DNA of 64,000 nt, taken from NCBI GenBank assembly GCA_038501625.1, contig JAZAYU010000114.1, positions 186,001 through 250,000 on the forward strand, written 5' to 3'. Below are positions 11,122 through 23,070 of the stretch, piece by piece (positions within the stretch are counted from its first letter, which is position 1; every line of letters begins with the position of its first letter). Source of the DNA: Corbicula japonica. Taxonomy: Eukaryota; Mollusca; Bivalvia; Venerida; Cyrenidae. The notes below the pieces were generated by a model that saw only the letters and a list, made by a program, of their open reading frames with translations, was not told where the DNA came from and did no database searches. Made by a program: the position numbers and the translations under genes.

Positions 11122-12767
11122 ATGCCGAAGAAGAAGCAAAGTAATGAGAATCAGCCAGTAACGAATAATAATGAACAAAGTGTCAACACTGTCAATACCC
11201 CACCCAACGACAGCCAAACTATGAATATGAATGCTAGGTCAGGACAGCAAAACGCTATTACTTCTAATTCCCAACCAGATAAGACATTACCTCGCTCGCC
11301 TACTAACACGCAGTTACTTGATGATGTATCAACATCGCAATACTTAAAGCATGCCAGAGATGTGTTATACTCAAGGTCATCTCCACCCCCACCTGCCCCT
11401 CAACAATGATGGCTAGTAACTATCTGACAGGGGCATATTACTACGGTCATAGAGAGATTCCACCCCCGCCCCCAATGTCGCCCATGCAGTATACATTCCA
11501 TCCTGGGTGACAAGACTTGAAGATAGACTTATTAAGACTGAGTCACACCTAGATGAACAAAATAGAAAATGGAAGAAATTGGAAAGCAACATACAACAAC
11601 AGATTAAGAGAATAGAAAGAGTAGAGGTGCAAGTTGAGGAGATTGCTAAAGTAAAAGGTGAAGTAAACTCAGTTCAAATTAAGGTGTTTGAGGTAGCAGC
11701 AAAAGTGAAGGCCAACTCAACATGTGTTGAAGGCATGGAGACAGCAATGCAGATGCTGAATGATCAGTATGAAGAAGCTACACATTGCAATACCAGACTA
11801 GAAAACAAAATCAGTGCCCTTACTGAAACAGTAGAAAAACTAAAAATTAATTATGCAACTCTGAAAGAAACACAGTGCTCACAAAATGAATCAATTTTAG
11901 ACCTCCAATGCAGAAGTATGGAAAGTAACCTAATTTTTTATGGCATTGATGAGTCAGAAATGAAAGAAGATGAAGATGAATTAACTGAAGAAGTCATCAA
12001 TGATTTTCTAAAGAGTAAAATGAATATAAGCAAAAATATTCAATTCCAAAGAGTACACAGATTAGGTAGAAAACTGAGAGATCAGATAAAGCATAGACCA
12101 ATAATAGCCAAATTTAATGACCTGAAAGACAAAGATTTAGTTAAATTTAAAGCGGCTGACACACTGAAAGGTTCAAAATATGGCATTCGCGAACAATTCC
12201 CAAAGGAAATTGAAATGCGCAGAAAACCGCTCTATGGTGAAATGAAAAAAAGCTAAAGATAACGGCGAAGAAGTGAAACTCATAAGGGATAAACTGTATT
12301 TTAACAGAGAAAGATTTATACCTGAAGAAGAAAATATGGTAAAAGAAAGAAATCAAGAAAGGTATAATCAAACTAACAAAACAAATGAAATACCAAGAAG
12401 CAGAGTATTCTATTCTAGAAAGGGGAGAAATGAGCTAAACCGGAATACAAAAACTCCCACTACTAACCTTCAATACAACAGATTTAGTGCCCTTGAAGAT
12501 ACAGCAGATATAACAGAAGTCACACAATCAACCTTTGTTGGAAAAAGGGTAGCAATGTCACCATTAGACATGGAGAAGGAACCTAAAAAACATAGGGATG
12601 ACCAAGAGAACAGTGATAGTGATGAAAGTGATGAAAGTGGCAATCAATCAAGTATGAACACTGAAGTAGAAGCAGTAGACAATAGTGTACAAACAAGTCT
12701 AGAAGTAGAACAGGACCAAACAGACAATGAAGCAACACAAAATGTGACAGAAACAGATAGACTTTAG
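11122..12767 (+). pseudogene. LINE-1 ORF1 (coiled-coil, RRM-type RNA-binding chaperone), frameshifted
   Basis: ATG at 11122 opens a 95-codon Asn/Ser/Pro-rich segment ending at a TGA (11407-11409). The sense reading continues from an overlapping frame at 11406 (MMASNYLTGAYYYG, then a PPPPP run), then shifts again near 11507 into about 249 codons. That part has a Lys/Glu/Gln-rich coiled coil followed by NLIFYGIDES and, about 40 residues on, FQRVHRLGRK, which match the L1-type ORF1 RRM and C-terminal region. Another shift falls in a run of seven A at 12245-12251, after which KDNGEEVKLIRDKLYFNRER continues the domain. The tail is acidic and Ser/Asp-rich up to TAG at 12765-12767. Family knowledge: ORF1p trimerises and binds LINE RNA. 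At least three frame changes make this copy dead. Confidence 0.85.
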
Positions 12768-15700
12768 GAAAATGCAGATGACACCATATCATCTGATGAT
12801 CTAAATCTGAATAATCTTAAAATTTGCTCTATTAATGTATGTGGTCTTAAGTCCCGTATAAACATTCCTGAGTTTGTGTCCTTTATAAACCAATATGATA
12901 TAATAGGAATACAAGAAAGCAAACTTGATGATGTAGATAATAGCCATATAGATGGCTATACAATATACATGCATAACAGAGAACATATTTCCAGATATAG
13001 ATCAGGTGGTATAACACTAATTGTGAAAGATAATTTAAAGTCAGCTGTGACTGTTCTAGAAAACTCCAATAAATTAACACTTTGGTTTAAACTAAAAATA
13101 CTTAATCCAGAACCAGATCCCAACTTAGGCAACACTTTTTTGAGTGTTAACTGTGGTATTGTATACATCCTACCGATTAGATCCAAATATGCCCATACTG
13201 ACCCATATCTGGAAATTCAAAATGATATTGATAAAATAGGTAATTAACCGTTGTTGTTGTTTGGAGATTTTAACTCAAGAACTGGAGATAAACCAGAATT
13301 TGTTCTATGTGATGACTTTTTACTGGAACATTTTGGCTGTGATGAATTATTAACAGAAAGCTCAAGCATATTTAACTCACTTACTGAAGCTAACATACCA
13401 TTAATAAAAAAAACAGTGATATGACTACAAATGAATATGGCAATTTGCTTCTTGATTTTTGTAAAAGCAATTATCTTTTTATCCTTGCAGAATAGGAAAT
13501 GACCACTGCTATCCCAAAACCACCTGTAAAGGAGCCAGCACAATAGATTATTTTATATCTTCTACCCATGTAGCAAAATACATCCAGAACCTTGAGGTCC
13601 TTGAATTTTCAAATCTTCTATCTGATGCCCATAATGCAGTTACAATCAACATCAATTCCAAATGCCATTATACAAAAACAAAAACGCACGAAGAACAAGT
13701 AAAAACACCATTTGTGAAACTATGGGATAATGATACAACAAAAATTAATGCCTTTACAATAGGACTTAACCATGAAAAAATAAATAATATTCTTACAGAA
13801 CTGCAAATCATGACTGAGCGAGAAACAAATAGCCAGGAAAATATAGATAACATTACACAACAAATTGAATCTATCTTTCTAGAAAACTATCAAAATTCAT
13901 TTGGGAAAAAAGAACCTATCAAGAAAAAAAGAGAAAATAAAACAAATAATTAAAAAATGGTTCGACGGTAAATGTCATAGAGCACGAAAAAAGTATCACA
14001 ATGCTAGAAAAATATATAATAAATATAAAACTGAAAACAACAAACATTTACTAAAAGAGATCAGTAAAGAATACAAACAAACATTAAACATAACATTCAA
14101 CAAATAAAGAAGTAATAATGTACAAAAACTAAGAACCATGAAAACATCTTATCCAAAAGAATATTGGAAAACAATAAATAAACTGAATAATAAAAGTAAT
14201 AATGATGAAGAAGCCAAACTAAATGATCTCTACATCTTTTTTTTAGAATATAAACTCAAACGAAGAAAATTCAGATGATATTACACAAGAACTTGAACAG
14301 AAATAAACCGTCTTAACGAAGAGATTAATTCAGAAATAACACAGGATGAAATTATGAAAACTATTAGAACTCTAAAAAATGGTAAGAGCCCAGGAAATGA
14401 CCATATTTTAAATTAACATATCAAAAGCACTGCCTAAATCATGGTACCAATATACACCAAATTATTCAACATAATATTCAATCAGGGAATTATACCAGAA
14501 AAATGGACAGAAGGAAATATTTTACCTATATACAAAAATAAAGGAAACACATCATTACCAGAAAACTATAGACCAATAACACTCTTAAGTTGTTTGGGAA
14601 AACTCTTTACAGCAATATTAAATAATAGATTAACTAAATATACAGAAGAAAATTTGATTATAAAAAACTGCCAAGCTGGATTTCGTAAGGAACATTCAAC
14701 AATTGATAACCTTTTTGTCATTCAAAGTTTGTTAGACATATTTTCATCACAAAAGAAAAAATTATACTGCGCGTTTATAGATTTTAAGCAAGCGTTTGAT
14801 ACTGTTTGGAGGTCAGGACTTTGGTCGAAACTACTCAAATATAATATAAATGGTAAATGTCTTAACATAATTAAAAATCTGTATAGTAATATTAAATCTG
14901 GAATTCAAACAAAAGAAGGAAGCTCACTATTTTTCCCATGTCTTAACGGAGTGCGTCAGGGTGAAAATTTATCACCTCTGCTTTTTCCCATATACCTAAA
15001 CGATTTAGAACACTCCTTAAGTGAAAAGACAGCCAATGGAGTTATATGTGACATTGAACATGAAAATATAGGTTTAAACTTTAAATTATTTGTGATTCTT
15101 TATACTGATGATACTGTTCTTATAGGAAATAACAGCGAAGACCTACAACAAAATTTAAACTATTTTGAAGAATATTGTGACAAATGGAAGTTAACAGTCA
15201 ATGTTAGTAAAACTAAAGTTATGACATTTGGATTGCGCAATAACCATAATCAGCAATTTACTTTCAAGAACCAAATTTTAGAAATAGTTAAAGAATACAA
15301 ATACCTTGGTTTTTTCCTTTCCAATACAAAAAGTTATGTAATAGCTAAAAAGCATATAGCAGACCAAGCAAATAAAGCTATGTTTTCCCTATTAAGAAAA
15401 ATTAGAGATCTTAATCTACAGTATTACTTACAAATAGATCTATTTAACAAAACTGTAAAACCTATCCTTCTATATGGTTGTGAATTGTGGGGCTATAGTA
15501 ACCTTGATATTATTGAAAGAATCCAACTTAAATTCCTAAAACTCATATTCAAACTAAAAAGATCTACTCCATCACACATGATTTATGCAGAAACTGGTGT
15601 AAAACCTATTAAAATTGAAATACAAGGCAGAATGTTTTCATATTGGACCAAACTATGTGACCCGAATTCACAAAAATTATCTAATTGTATGTACATCATT

Positions 15701-16284
15701 ATCCATGGACTCCAAGAACAGAGAAAACTAAAATTAAAATAGTTAACATGCATAAAAAACTCAATTAGTCAAGTTGGATATGGATATATCTGGGAAAATC
15801 AAAAAATAATTAATAAAAAATGGTTTCCTTTAGCATTTAAACAATCAATTAATGACCAATACCTACAAAACTGGAACCAAATCTCATACACATCATCAAG
15901 TAGTACCAACTACAGAATATTCAAAACAGAATTTAAACAAAATAAATATTTTACCTTACTACCAAACTACTATGCTAGAATTTTCACTGCCTTTCGAACC
16001 AGGAACCATCAACTACCAATTGAAATAGGGCGTTGGAATAGCAACCCTCTGAATGAAAGACATTGTAACCACTGTACAAATACAGAAATAGCAGATGAAT
16101 TTCACTACCTTTTTAACTGCATACATTTTCAAGAACAAGAAAACAACTTATAAGAAATTATTACTACAGAAATCCAAATACATTGAAATTTTATCAATTA
16201 TTTTATTCTGAAAATAAGACCCAACTAATAACACTGTGCAAGTTCATTGATATTATCATGGAAACAGTAAGATTTTTATATTAA
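12768..16284 (+). pseudogene. LINE-1 ORF2 (APE endonuclease + reverse transcriptase), interrupted
   Basis: The reading frame continues directly from ORF1 after the TAG. The endonuclease starts with NLKICSINVCGLKS, has GIQESKLDD, and after an in-frame TAA (13245) FGDFNSRTG. It ends, after two shifts near 13.41 and 13.49 kb, with STIDYFISS and LLSDAHNAV, the expected catalytic-motif order. A Lys/Asn-rich linker follows. RT motifs run in one frame from 14441 to 15742: YRPITLLSCLGKLF, AGFRKEHST, FIDFKQAFDTVW, GVRQGENLSPLLF, LYTDDTVLIG (YTDD replaces the usual YADD). An in-frame TAG at 15740 precedes the C-terminal RHCNHCTN...DEFHYLFNC Cys/His segment. A further shift near 16151 leads to a Tyr-rich tail ending with TAA at 16282-16284. 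Total length of about 1,170 codons is normal for such ORF2s. Confidence 0.88.
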
Positions 16285-16300
16285 TTAACAAATAATATCA

Positions 16301-16643
16301 AAAAAAATACAAATAAAAATACTAAAGAATATTCATAATATTCCCAGCTTTATTAACAAACAATCATGTGCCTAACACAATTAAATGTTATATTTGCAAC
16401 TGATGTAGACCCGGATCACCATATGCATTTACATATGCTGATAAGGATCTACACTGAGATGAAGTGTTGTATGTTTGTTGATGTTGTTTCTTTTTTTTTT
16501 TCATTATCGTTTTTTTTACTTATTTATTTTTTTTTAATTTTATTCCTTTCCACCTGCTTTGTTATGTTTGTGTGAATTAGTTACTTGTTTGTTAATTACT
16601 TGTTTCATCACCTGCTTCACTGAAAACATCTACACAGTATCAC
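16301..16643 (+). other. Probable LINE-1 3' UTR
   Basis: AT-rich sequence after the ORF2 stop, with long T runs at about 16490-16540. No poly-A or microsatellite tail is seen before the R4 element begins, so the LINE 3' UTR may be interrupted by R4 here. Confidence 0.4.
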
Positions 16644-17200
16644 TATAGGTCGCCCGAGCTAAATTGGCGATGTTTACAATTATTTATAGAATGTAAACAC
16701 GGGTTAAGGCAAATTTACGCGTTAAAAGTACTATTTTGCCATTTTATATCACATCTCCTTGATAGCTCAGTGGTTAACGCGTCCGGCAGCCATAGGACTA
16801 CTTTTTTCGACACGGGTTCGATTCACACTGACACACGGCTTTTAAAGAAATATTTAAGGTTTATATTTTTAAGCTTTACTGCAGACATTTCAAAGTATTA
16901 TAATAGTATGTATTTTTCTTCAGTTAATTTTATCGCGGAAATAATGATTGTGTAAAAAATATTTAAAAAATGTAAACAAAATAAACATGTTTCGAACCTT
17001 CAGCCTATAACATCGTTGCTACTATTGCATTTAAAAGTGTCTAAATGACTGCGTCTTAGACCACTCGGCTAATGGGACAAGTATTATGAGCTTTACGCTT
17101 TGTATTAAACAACGATTAAAATATTATTTCCTTGTTTACATGTAACGTCAATGTAAACACGCCAATGTAAACATTGCCAAATTACCGTTGTCTAATAATA
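16644..17200 (+). mobile_element. R4 element copy C (two convergent tRNA-like heads)
   Basis: This is the best-preserved R4 copy. The left TIR contains gctaaattggcgatgtttac and the right TIR ends gccaaattaccgttgtc. The plus tRNA-like head at 16754-16833 has A box TAGCTCAGTGGTTAACGCG and B box GGGTTCGATTC. The minus head at 17077-16986 has A box TAGCCGAGTGGTCTAAGACGC (shown in part) and B box GGTTCGAAGG. Both A boxes match the canonical tRNA form. The copy lies just after the LINE-1 coding region. Confidence 0.8.
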
Positions 17201-17584
17201 GTAATAAGTCTTATGTTCAATTCTATTGTTATTAAACAAACATGTAAGATCCAACAGTAAGGATCTATCCCCTGCACACTTACTTAACTGTTTTACGCAA
17301 AACGAAAGTAAAATTATAACGGTTGTTAACAATTCATATGCACCATCAAAGTCTCGAATACTAATGATAATACAAATAGTTACTTACATTCATTGTTAAA
17401 TCCATAGAATAATGCTTAGAAACACGTGGCATAACGACAATTAAAATCAAATCTTCCTGCACATTTGCATTAGCTAATCTTATAAAAGATCCCTCGATAA
17501 TCCCGTGATAATTGCTCTAACTGTCAAATTTCGCAAAATTGTAGACGGGTACCAATTATATTTAAACACACTATTTCTTATTTA
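17201..17584. other. Non-coding, nothing recognised
   Basis: AT-rich single-copy-looking sequence. It could be the continuation of the LINE-1 3' UTR beyond the R4 insertion, but no sequence proof of that is visible. Confidence 0.3.
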
Positions 17585-17852
17585 GCGGAAAGAAAATAAG
17601 TGTGCAAATCGAACTTTGCTGTCATCTGCTTGTTGTAACAGTTTATCATTCTTTCGCCTTTTTTTATTGAATGTTTATTATTCTTGTTTGTTTGATCTCA
17701 TTTTTCATTATGCTGTTTGCATGATATGTTTCCTGTTATTTCCGTGCGTGTGTGTATGTATGTATGCGATTAATGTGCCTATAAGCTCTTGTTTAAGTAT
17801 GTTATACTTACTGAGCTATATATATGAATAAACTTGGACAAACTTGGTTTAT
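17585..17852 (+). repeat. LINE-type 3' end with short repeated tail
   Basis: A T-rich stretch with gtgtgtgtatgtatgtatg leads to tatatgaataaacttggacaaacttgg. The gaataaa signal followed by two aacttgg words is typical of LINE 3' tails, and resembles gaataaaatcttg at the proven LINE-2 terminus (32370). It may be the true LINE-1 3' terminus or a separate truncated LINE. Confidence 0.35.
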
Positions 17853-17984
17853 TATATTTGTCTTACGATGTCTAGTAGAAACTCACTAAAGGGTTTCTAT
17901 CACAAACATTTAAACAATATCATTGCCAAATATTTATGATATTGCAATATTTCCTACAGCTGCATCTTAATATGCGGACTAGCT

Positions 17985-20900
17985 TACCTCACATTATCTG
18001 AGGCATAAGAAAGCATGTCGGGAAGTGTCCTGACATTATCTGAGGCATAAGTAGGCATGTCGGGAAGTGTCCTGACATTATCTGAGACATAAGTAAGCAT
18101 GTCGAGAAGTATCCTGACATTATCTGAGACATAAGTAGGCATGTTGGGAAGTGTCCTGACATTATCTGAGGCATAGATAAGCATGTGGGGAAGTGTCCTG
18201 ACATTATATGAGGCATAAGTAGGCATGTCGGGAAGTGTCCTGACATTATCTGAGGCATAGATAAGCATGTGGGGAGGTGTCCTGACATTATCTGAGGCAT
18301 AAAGAGGCATGTCGGGAAGTGTCCTGACATTATCTGTGGCATAAGTAGGCATGTCGGGAAGTGTCCTGACATTATCTGAGGCATAGATAAGCTTGTGGGG
18401 AAGCGTCCTGACATTATCTGAGGCATAGATAAGCATGTGGGGAAGTGCCCTGACATTATCTGAGGCATAGATAAGCATGTAGGAAAGTGTCCTGACATTA
18501 TCTGAGGGATAAGTAGGCATGTCGGGAAGTGTCCTGACATTATCTGAGACATAAGTAAGCATGTCGAGAAGTATCCTGACATTATCTGAGGCATAAGTAG
18601 GCATGTGGGGAATTGTCCTGATATTATCTGAGACATAAGTAGGCATGTGGGGAAGTGTCCTGACATTATCTGAGGCATAGATAAGCATGTGGGGAATTGT
18701 CCTGACATTATCTGAGGCATAAGTAGGCATGTCGGGAAGTGTCCTGACATTATCTGAGGCATAGATAAGCATGTGGGGAAGTGTCCTGACATTATCTGAG
18801 GCATAGATAAGCATGCGGGGAAGTGCCCTGACATTATCTGAGGCATAGATAAGCATGTGGGGAAGTGTCCTGACATTATTTGAGGCATAAGTAGGCATGT
18901 GGGGAAGTGTCCTGACATTATCTGAGACATAGATAAGCATGTGGGGAAGTGTATTGACATTATCTGAGGCATAAGTAGGCATGTCGGGAAGTGTCCTGAC
19001 ATTATCTGAGGCATAAGTAGGCATGTGGGGAGTGTCCTGACATTATCTGAGACATAAGTAAGCATGTCGAGAAGTGTCCTGACATTATCTGGTGCATACG
19101 TAGGCATGTGGGGAATTGTCCTGACATTATCTGAGACATAAGTAGGCATGTGGGGAAGTGTCCTCACATTATATGAGGCATAGATAAGCATGTGGGGAAG
19201 TGTCCTGACATTATCTGAGGCATAAGTAGGCATGTCGGGAAGTGTCCTGACATTATCTGAGGCATAAGTAGGCATCTGGGAAGTGTCCTGACATTATCTG
19301 AGGCATAGATAAGCATGTGGGGAAGTGTCCTGACATTATCTGAGACATAAGTAGGCATGTGGGGAAGTGTCCTGACATTATCTGAGGCATAAGTAGGCAT
19401 GTAGGCAAGTGTTCTGATATTATCTGAGACATAAGTAGGCATTTGGGGAAGTGTCCTGACATTATCTGAGGCATAAGTAGGCACGTAGGGAAGTGTGCTG
19501 ACATTATCTGAGGCATAGATAAGCATGTAGGGAAGTGTCCTGACATTATCTAAGACATAAGTAGGCATGAGGGGAAGTGTCCTGACATTATCTGAGGCAT
19601 AGGTAAGCATGTGGGGAAGTGTCCTTACATTATCTGAGGCAAAGATAAGCATGTGGGGAAGTGTCCTCACATTATCTGAGGCATACGTAGGCATGTGGGG
19701 AAGTGTCCTGACATTATCTGAGGCATTAGTAGGCATGTCGGGAAGTGTCCTGACATTATCTGAGACATATGTAGGCATGTGGGGAAGTGTCCTGACATTA
19801 TCTGAGGCATAGATAAGCATGTGGGGAAGTGTCCTGACATTATTTGAGGAATAAGTAGGTATGTGGGGAAGTTTCCTGATTTTTTCTGAGACGTAGGCAT
19901 GTGGGAAAGTGTCCTGACATTATCTGAGGCATAAGTAGGAATGTAGGGAAGTGTCCTGACATTATCTGAGACATAAGTAGTCATGTGGGGAAGTGTCCTG
20001 ACATTATCTGAGACATAAGTAGGCATGTGGGGAAGTGTCCTGACATTATCTGAGGCATAAGAAGGCACGTAGGGAAGTGTGCTGACATTATCTGAGGCAT
20101 ATATAAGCATGTAGGGAAGTGTCCTGACATTATCTGAGACATAAGTAGGCATGAGGGGAAGTGTCCTGACATTATCTGAGGCATAGATAAGCATGTGGGG
20201 AAGTGTCCTGACATTATCTGAGGCATAAGTAGGCATGTCGGGAAGTGTCCTGACATTATCTGAGGCATAAGTAGGCATCTGGGAAGTGTCCTGACATTAT
20301 CTGAGGCATAGATAAGCATGTGGGGAAGTGTCCTGACATTATCTGAGACATAAGTAGGCATGTGGGGAAGTGTCCTGACATTATCTGAGGCATAAGTAGG
20401 CATGTAGGCAAGTGTTCTGATATTATCTGAGACATAAGTAGGCATTTGGGGAAGTGTCCTGACATTATCTGAGGCATAAGTAGGCACGTAGGGAAGTGTG
20501 CTGACATTATCTGAGGCATAGATAAGCATGTAGGGAAGTGTCCTGACATTATCTAAGACATAAGTAGGCATGAGGGGAAGTGTCCTGACATTATCTGAGG
20601 CATAGGTAAGCATGTGGGGAAGTGTCCTTACATTATCTGAGGCAAAGATAAGCATGTGGGGAAGTATCCTGACATTATCTGAGGCATACGTAGGCATGTG
20701 GGGAAGTGTCCTGACATTATCTGAGGCATTAGTAGGCATGTCGGGAAGTGTCCTGACATTATCTGAGACATATGTAGGCATGTGGGGAAGTGTCCTGACA
20801 TTATCTGAGGCATAGATAAGCATGTGGGGAAGTGTCCTGACATTATGTGAGGAATAAGTAGGTATGTGGGGAAGTTTCCTGATTTTTTCTGAGACGTAGG

Positions 20901-22216
20901 CATGTGGGAAAGTGTCCTGACATTATCTGAGGCATAAGTAGGAATGTAGGGAAGTGTCCTGACATTATCTGAGACATAAGTAGTCATGTGGGGAAGTGTC
21001 CTGACATTATCTGAGACATAAGTAGGCATGTGGGGAAGTGTCCTGACATTATCTGAGGCATAAGAAGGCACGTAGGGAAGTGTGCTGACATTATCTGAGG
21101 CATATATAAGCATGTAGGGAAGTGTCCTGACATTATCTGAGACATAAGTAGGCATGAGGGGAAGTGTCCTGACATTATCTGAGGCATAGATGAGCATGTG
21201 GGGAAGTATCCTGACATTATCTGAGGCATAAGTAGGCATGTGGGGAAGTGTCCTGACATTATCTGAGGCATTAGTAGGCATGTTTCGGAAAGTGTCCTGA
21301 CATTATCCGAGGCATAGATAAGCATGTGGGGAAGTGTCCTGACATTATTTGAGGCATAAGTAGGCATGTGGGGAAGTTTCCTGATTTTTTCTGAGACGTA
21401 GGCATGTAGGGAAGTGTCCTGACATTATCTGAGGCATAAGTAGGAATGTAGGGAAGTGTCCTGACATTATCTGAGGCATAAGTAGTCATGTGGGTAAGTG
21501 TCCTGACATTATCTGAGACATAAGTAAGCATGTCGGAAAGTGTCCTGACATTATCTGAGACATAGATAAGCATGTGGGGAAGTGTCCTGACATTATCTGA
21601 GGCATACGTAGGCATGTGGGGAAGTGTCCTGACATTATCTGAGGCATTAGTAGGCATGTCGGGAAGTGTCCTGACATTATCTGAGACATAAGTAGGCATG
21701 TGGGGAAGTGTCCTGACATTATCTGAGGCATAAGTAGTCATGTGGGGAAGTGTCCTGACAATATCTGAGACATAAGTAAGCATGTCGGGAAGTGTTCTGA
21801 CATTATCTGAGACATAAGTAAGCATGTCGAGAAGTGTCCTGACATTATCTGAGGCATAAGTAGGCATGTGGGGAATTGTCCTGACATTATCTGAGACATA
21901 AGAAGGCATGTGGGGAAGTGTCCTGACATTATCTGAGGCATAGATAAGCATGTGGGGAAGTGTCCTGACATTATCTGAGGCATAAGTAGGCATGTGGGGT
22001 GTGTTCTGACATTATCTGATGCCTAAGTAGGCATGTGGGGAAGTGTCTTGACATTATCTGAGACATAAGTAAGCATGTCGGGAAGTGTCCTGACATTATC
22101 TGAGGCATACGTAGGCATGTGGGTAAGTGTCCTGACATTATCTGTGGCATAGATAAGCATGTGGGGAAGTGTCCTGACATTATCTGAGGCATACGTAGGA
22201 ATGTGGGAAAGTGCAA
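17985..22216. repeat. 42-bp minisatellite, ~100 units, with 1,003-bp higher-order repeat
   Basis: The unit contains tgtcctgacattatctgagg, then cataagtagg or catagataag, then catgtggggaag. The period is 42 bp (for example gcataa at 18003 and 18045). Two main variants, cataagtagg and catagataag, recur in mixed order, with rarer shortened units containing gattttttctgagacg at 19878, 20881 and 21383. Blocks around 19.25-20.25 and 20.25-21.28 kb are offset by exactly 1,003 bp and differ by only a few substitutions. Because 42 is divisible by 3 and the consensus lacks stops in several frames, long periodic frames exist on both strands (14-residue period MPTYASDNVRTLPH). I do not regard them as genes. 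Confidence 0.97.
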
Positions 22217-22696
22217 CCGACATTTCGCCAACTAGTGCGCAAGATTCCTGACTTAAAAGAATCCTTCTCCGGGAAGACTCGATATTCAGTGTAGAGCGAT
22301 GACACACATGTTTACATCACGGTTAATTGTCGCTTGCGGTTAATATGCCCCCGAGCTACATGTATCCATGGTAATTAATTGCTGGCAAGCTGGCCAGTGA
22401 AATGTTTCAATACACAACACTTGATCAGGCAGATTTTAAAGGCAACTGTAAAAGAAGCGGCCGGGCTGGGGTAGGGGGGTCTGCATCCCCTCAGCCTTAG
22501 GGCTGCGTCCTAGGCTGCATTTTGACAATCATCTTAACAACCAGGTCATTAAAGGTTCGGTAATATTTTTAAATTGAAACTGTTCACTATATTTATACAT
22601 GTATGTGTGTGATTATGTTCGTGCGTACGTTAATTTAATAAGTATTTGTGTTTGTGTGACAAAATTCTTATTACAAATGGATTACAAAATAAAACT
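22217..22696. other. Non-coding flank of the minisatellite
   Basis: No gene is supported. A short G+C-richer piece at 22458-22525 holds the palindromic word CAGCCTTAGGGCTG. Nothing else recognised. Confidence 0.4.
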
Positions 22697-23070
22697 TTAA
22701 GGCATTGCTCCGTTCGTCATTGCTTTGTCATAGACAAAAAGAAAAACATCAAAATCTCTCAAACAATGCAGTTCTATCAACTTTTGCACAAATCAACGCT
22801 ATAAGTATGTGATTATTTTACATAAGTTAAGAAAAGTTAGAAAAGTAAAGAAAAATAGTTCGCTTCGTTTTTGTGATAAATTACAAATAGAATTATAGGG
22901 ATTTGTTTAGCTCTAACTATATTTCTTTACTGTTCTAACGTTTTTAGATTATTTAAATGAAACATATATTAATAACATTGTTTTGTGCAAAGTTTTATTG
23001 AGCTGCATTTTGATATTTTTCTTTTTTTTGTGTATATGACAAAGCAATGAAGAACGGAGCACTGCCTTAA
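22697..23070. mobile_element. R5: TTAA-ended foldback MITE
   Basis: The left end is TTAAGGCATTGCTCCG. The right end, reverse-complemented, is TTAAGGCAGTGCTCCG. The inverted arms continue inward with few gaps: cattgctttgtcatagacaa pairs with the right arm, then gcagttctatcaacttttgc and agaaaagtaaagaaaaatag. Arms are about 160-170 bp around a ~50-bp centre. TTAA at both ends suggests a TTAA-targeting (piggyBac-like) mechanism, although TTAA could instead be part of the TIR. No transposase is encoded. A related copy lies at 48.6-49.8 kb. Confidence 0.85.

Larger units (their letters stand above)
10981..16300 (+). mobile_element. LINE-1: near full-length APE-type non-LTR retrotransposon, inactivated
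   Basis: The layout is 5' UTR with an ATGGCGG motif at 11009, then ORF1 (coiled coil plus RRM-like domain), then ORF2 (apurinic-type endonuclease, reverse transcriptase, Cys-rich C terminus), all on the plus strand. Several frameshifts and in-frame stops make it non-functional as sequenced. The ~5.3-kb length and domain order fit a complete APE-type LINE. The RT motifs resemble the LINEs commonly annotated as jockey-like in molluscs, but I do not assign a clade. The 3' end is uncertain. The 3' UTR may run on past the R4 copy at 16.64-17.20 kb to a tail near 17.85 kb. No target-site duplication was found. Confidence 0.9.

Noticed and set aside
17984..22307. Long open frames (up to 428 residues) with a 14-residue period, which could be read as a repeat protein
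   Set aside because: Frames are open on both strands simply because the 42-bp unit lacks stops and is divisible by three. Units vary by frameshifting indels, and there is no upstream or downstream coding context.
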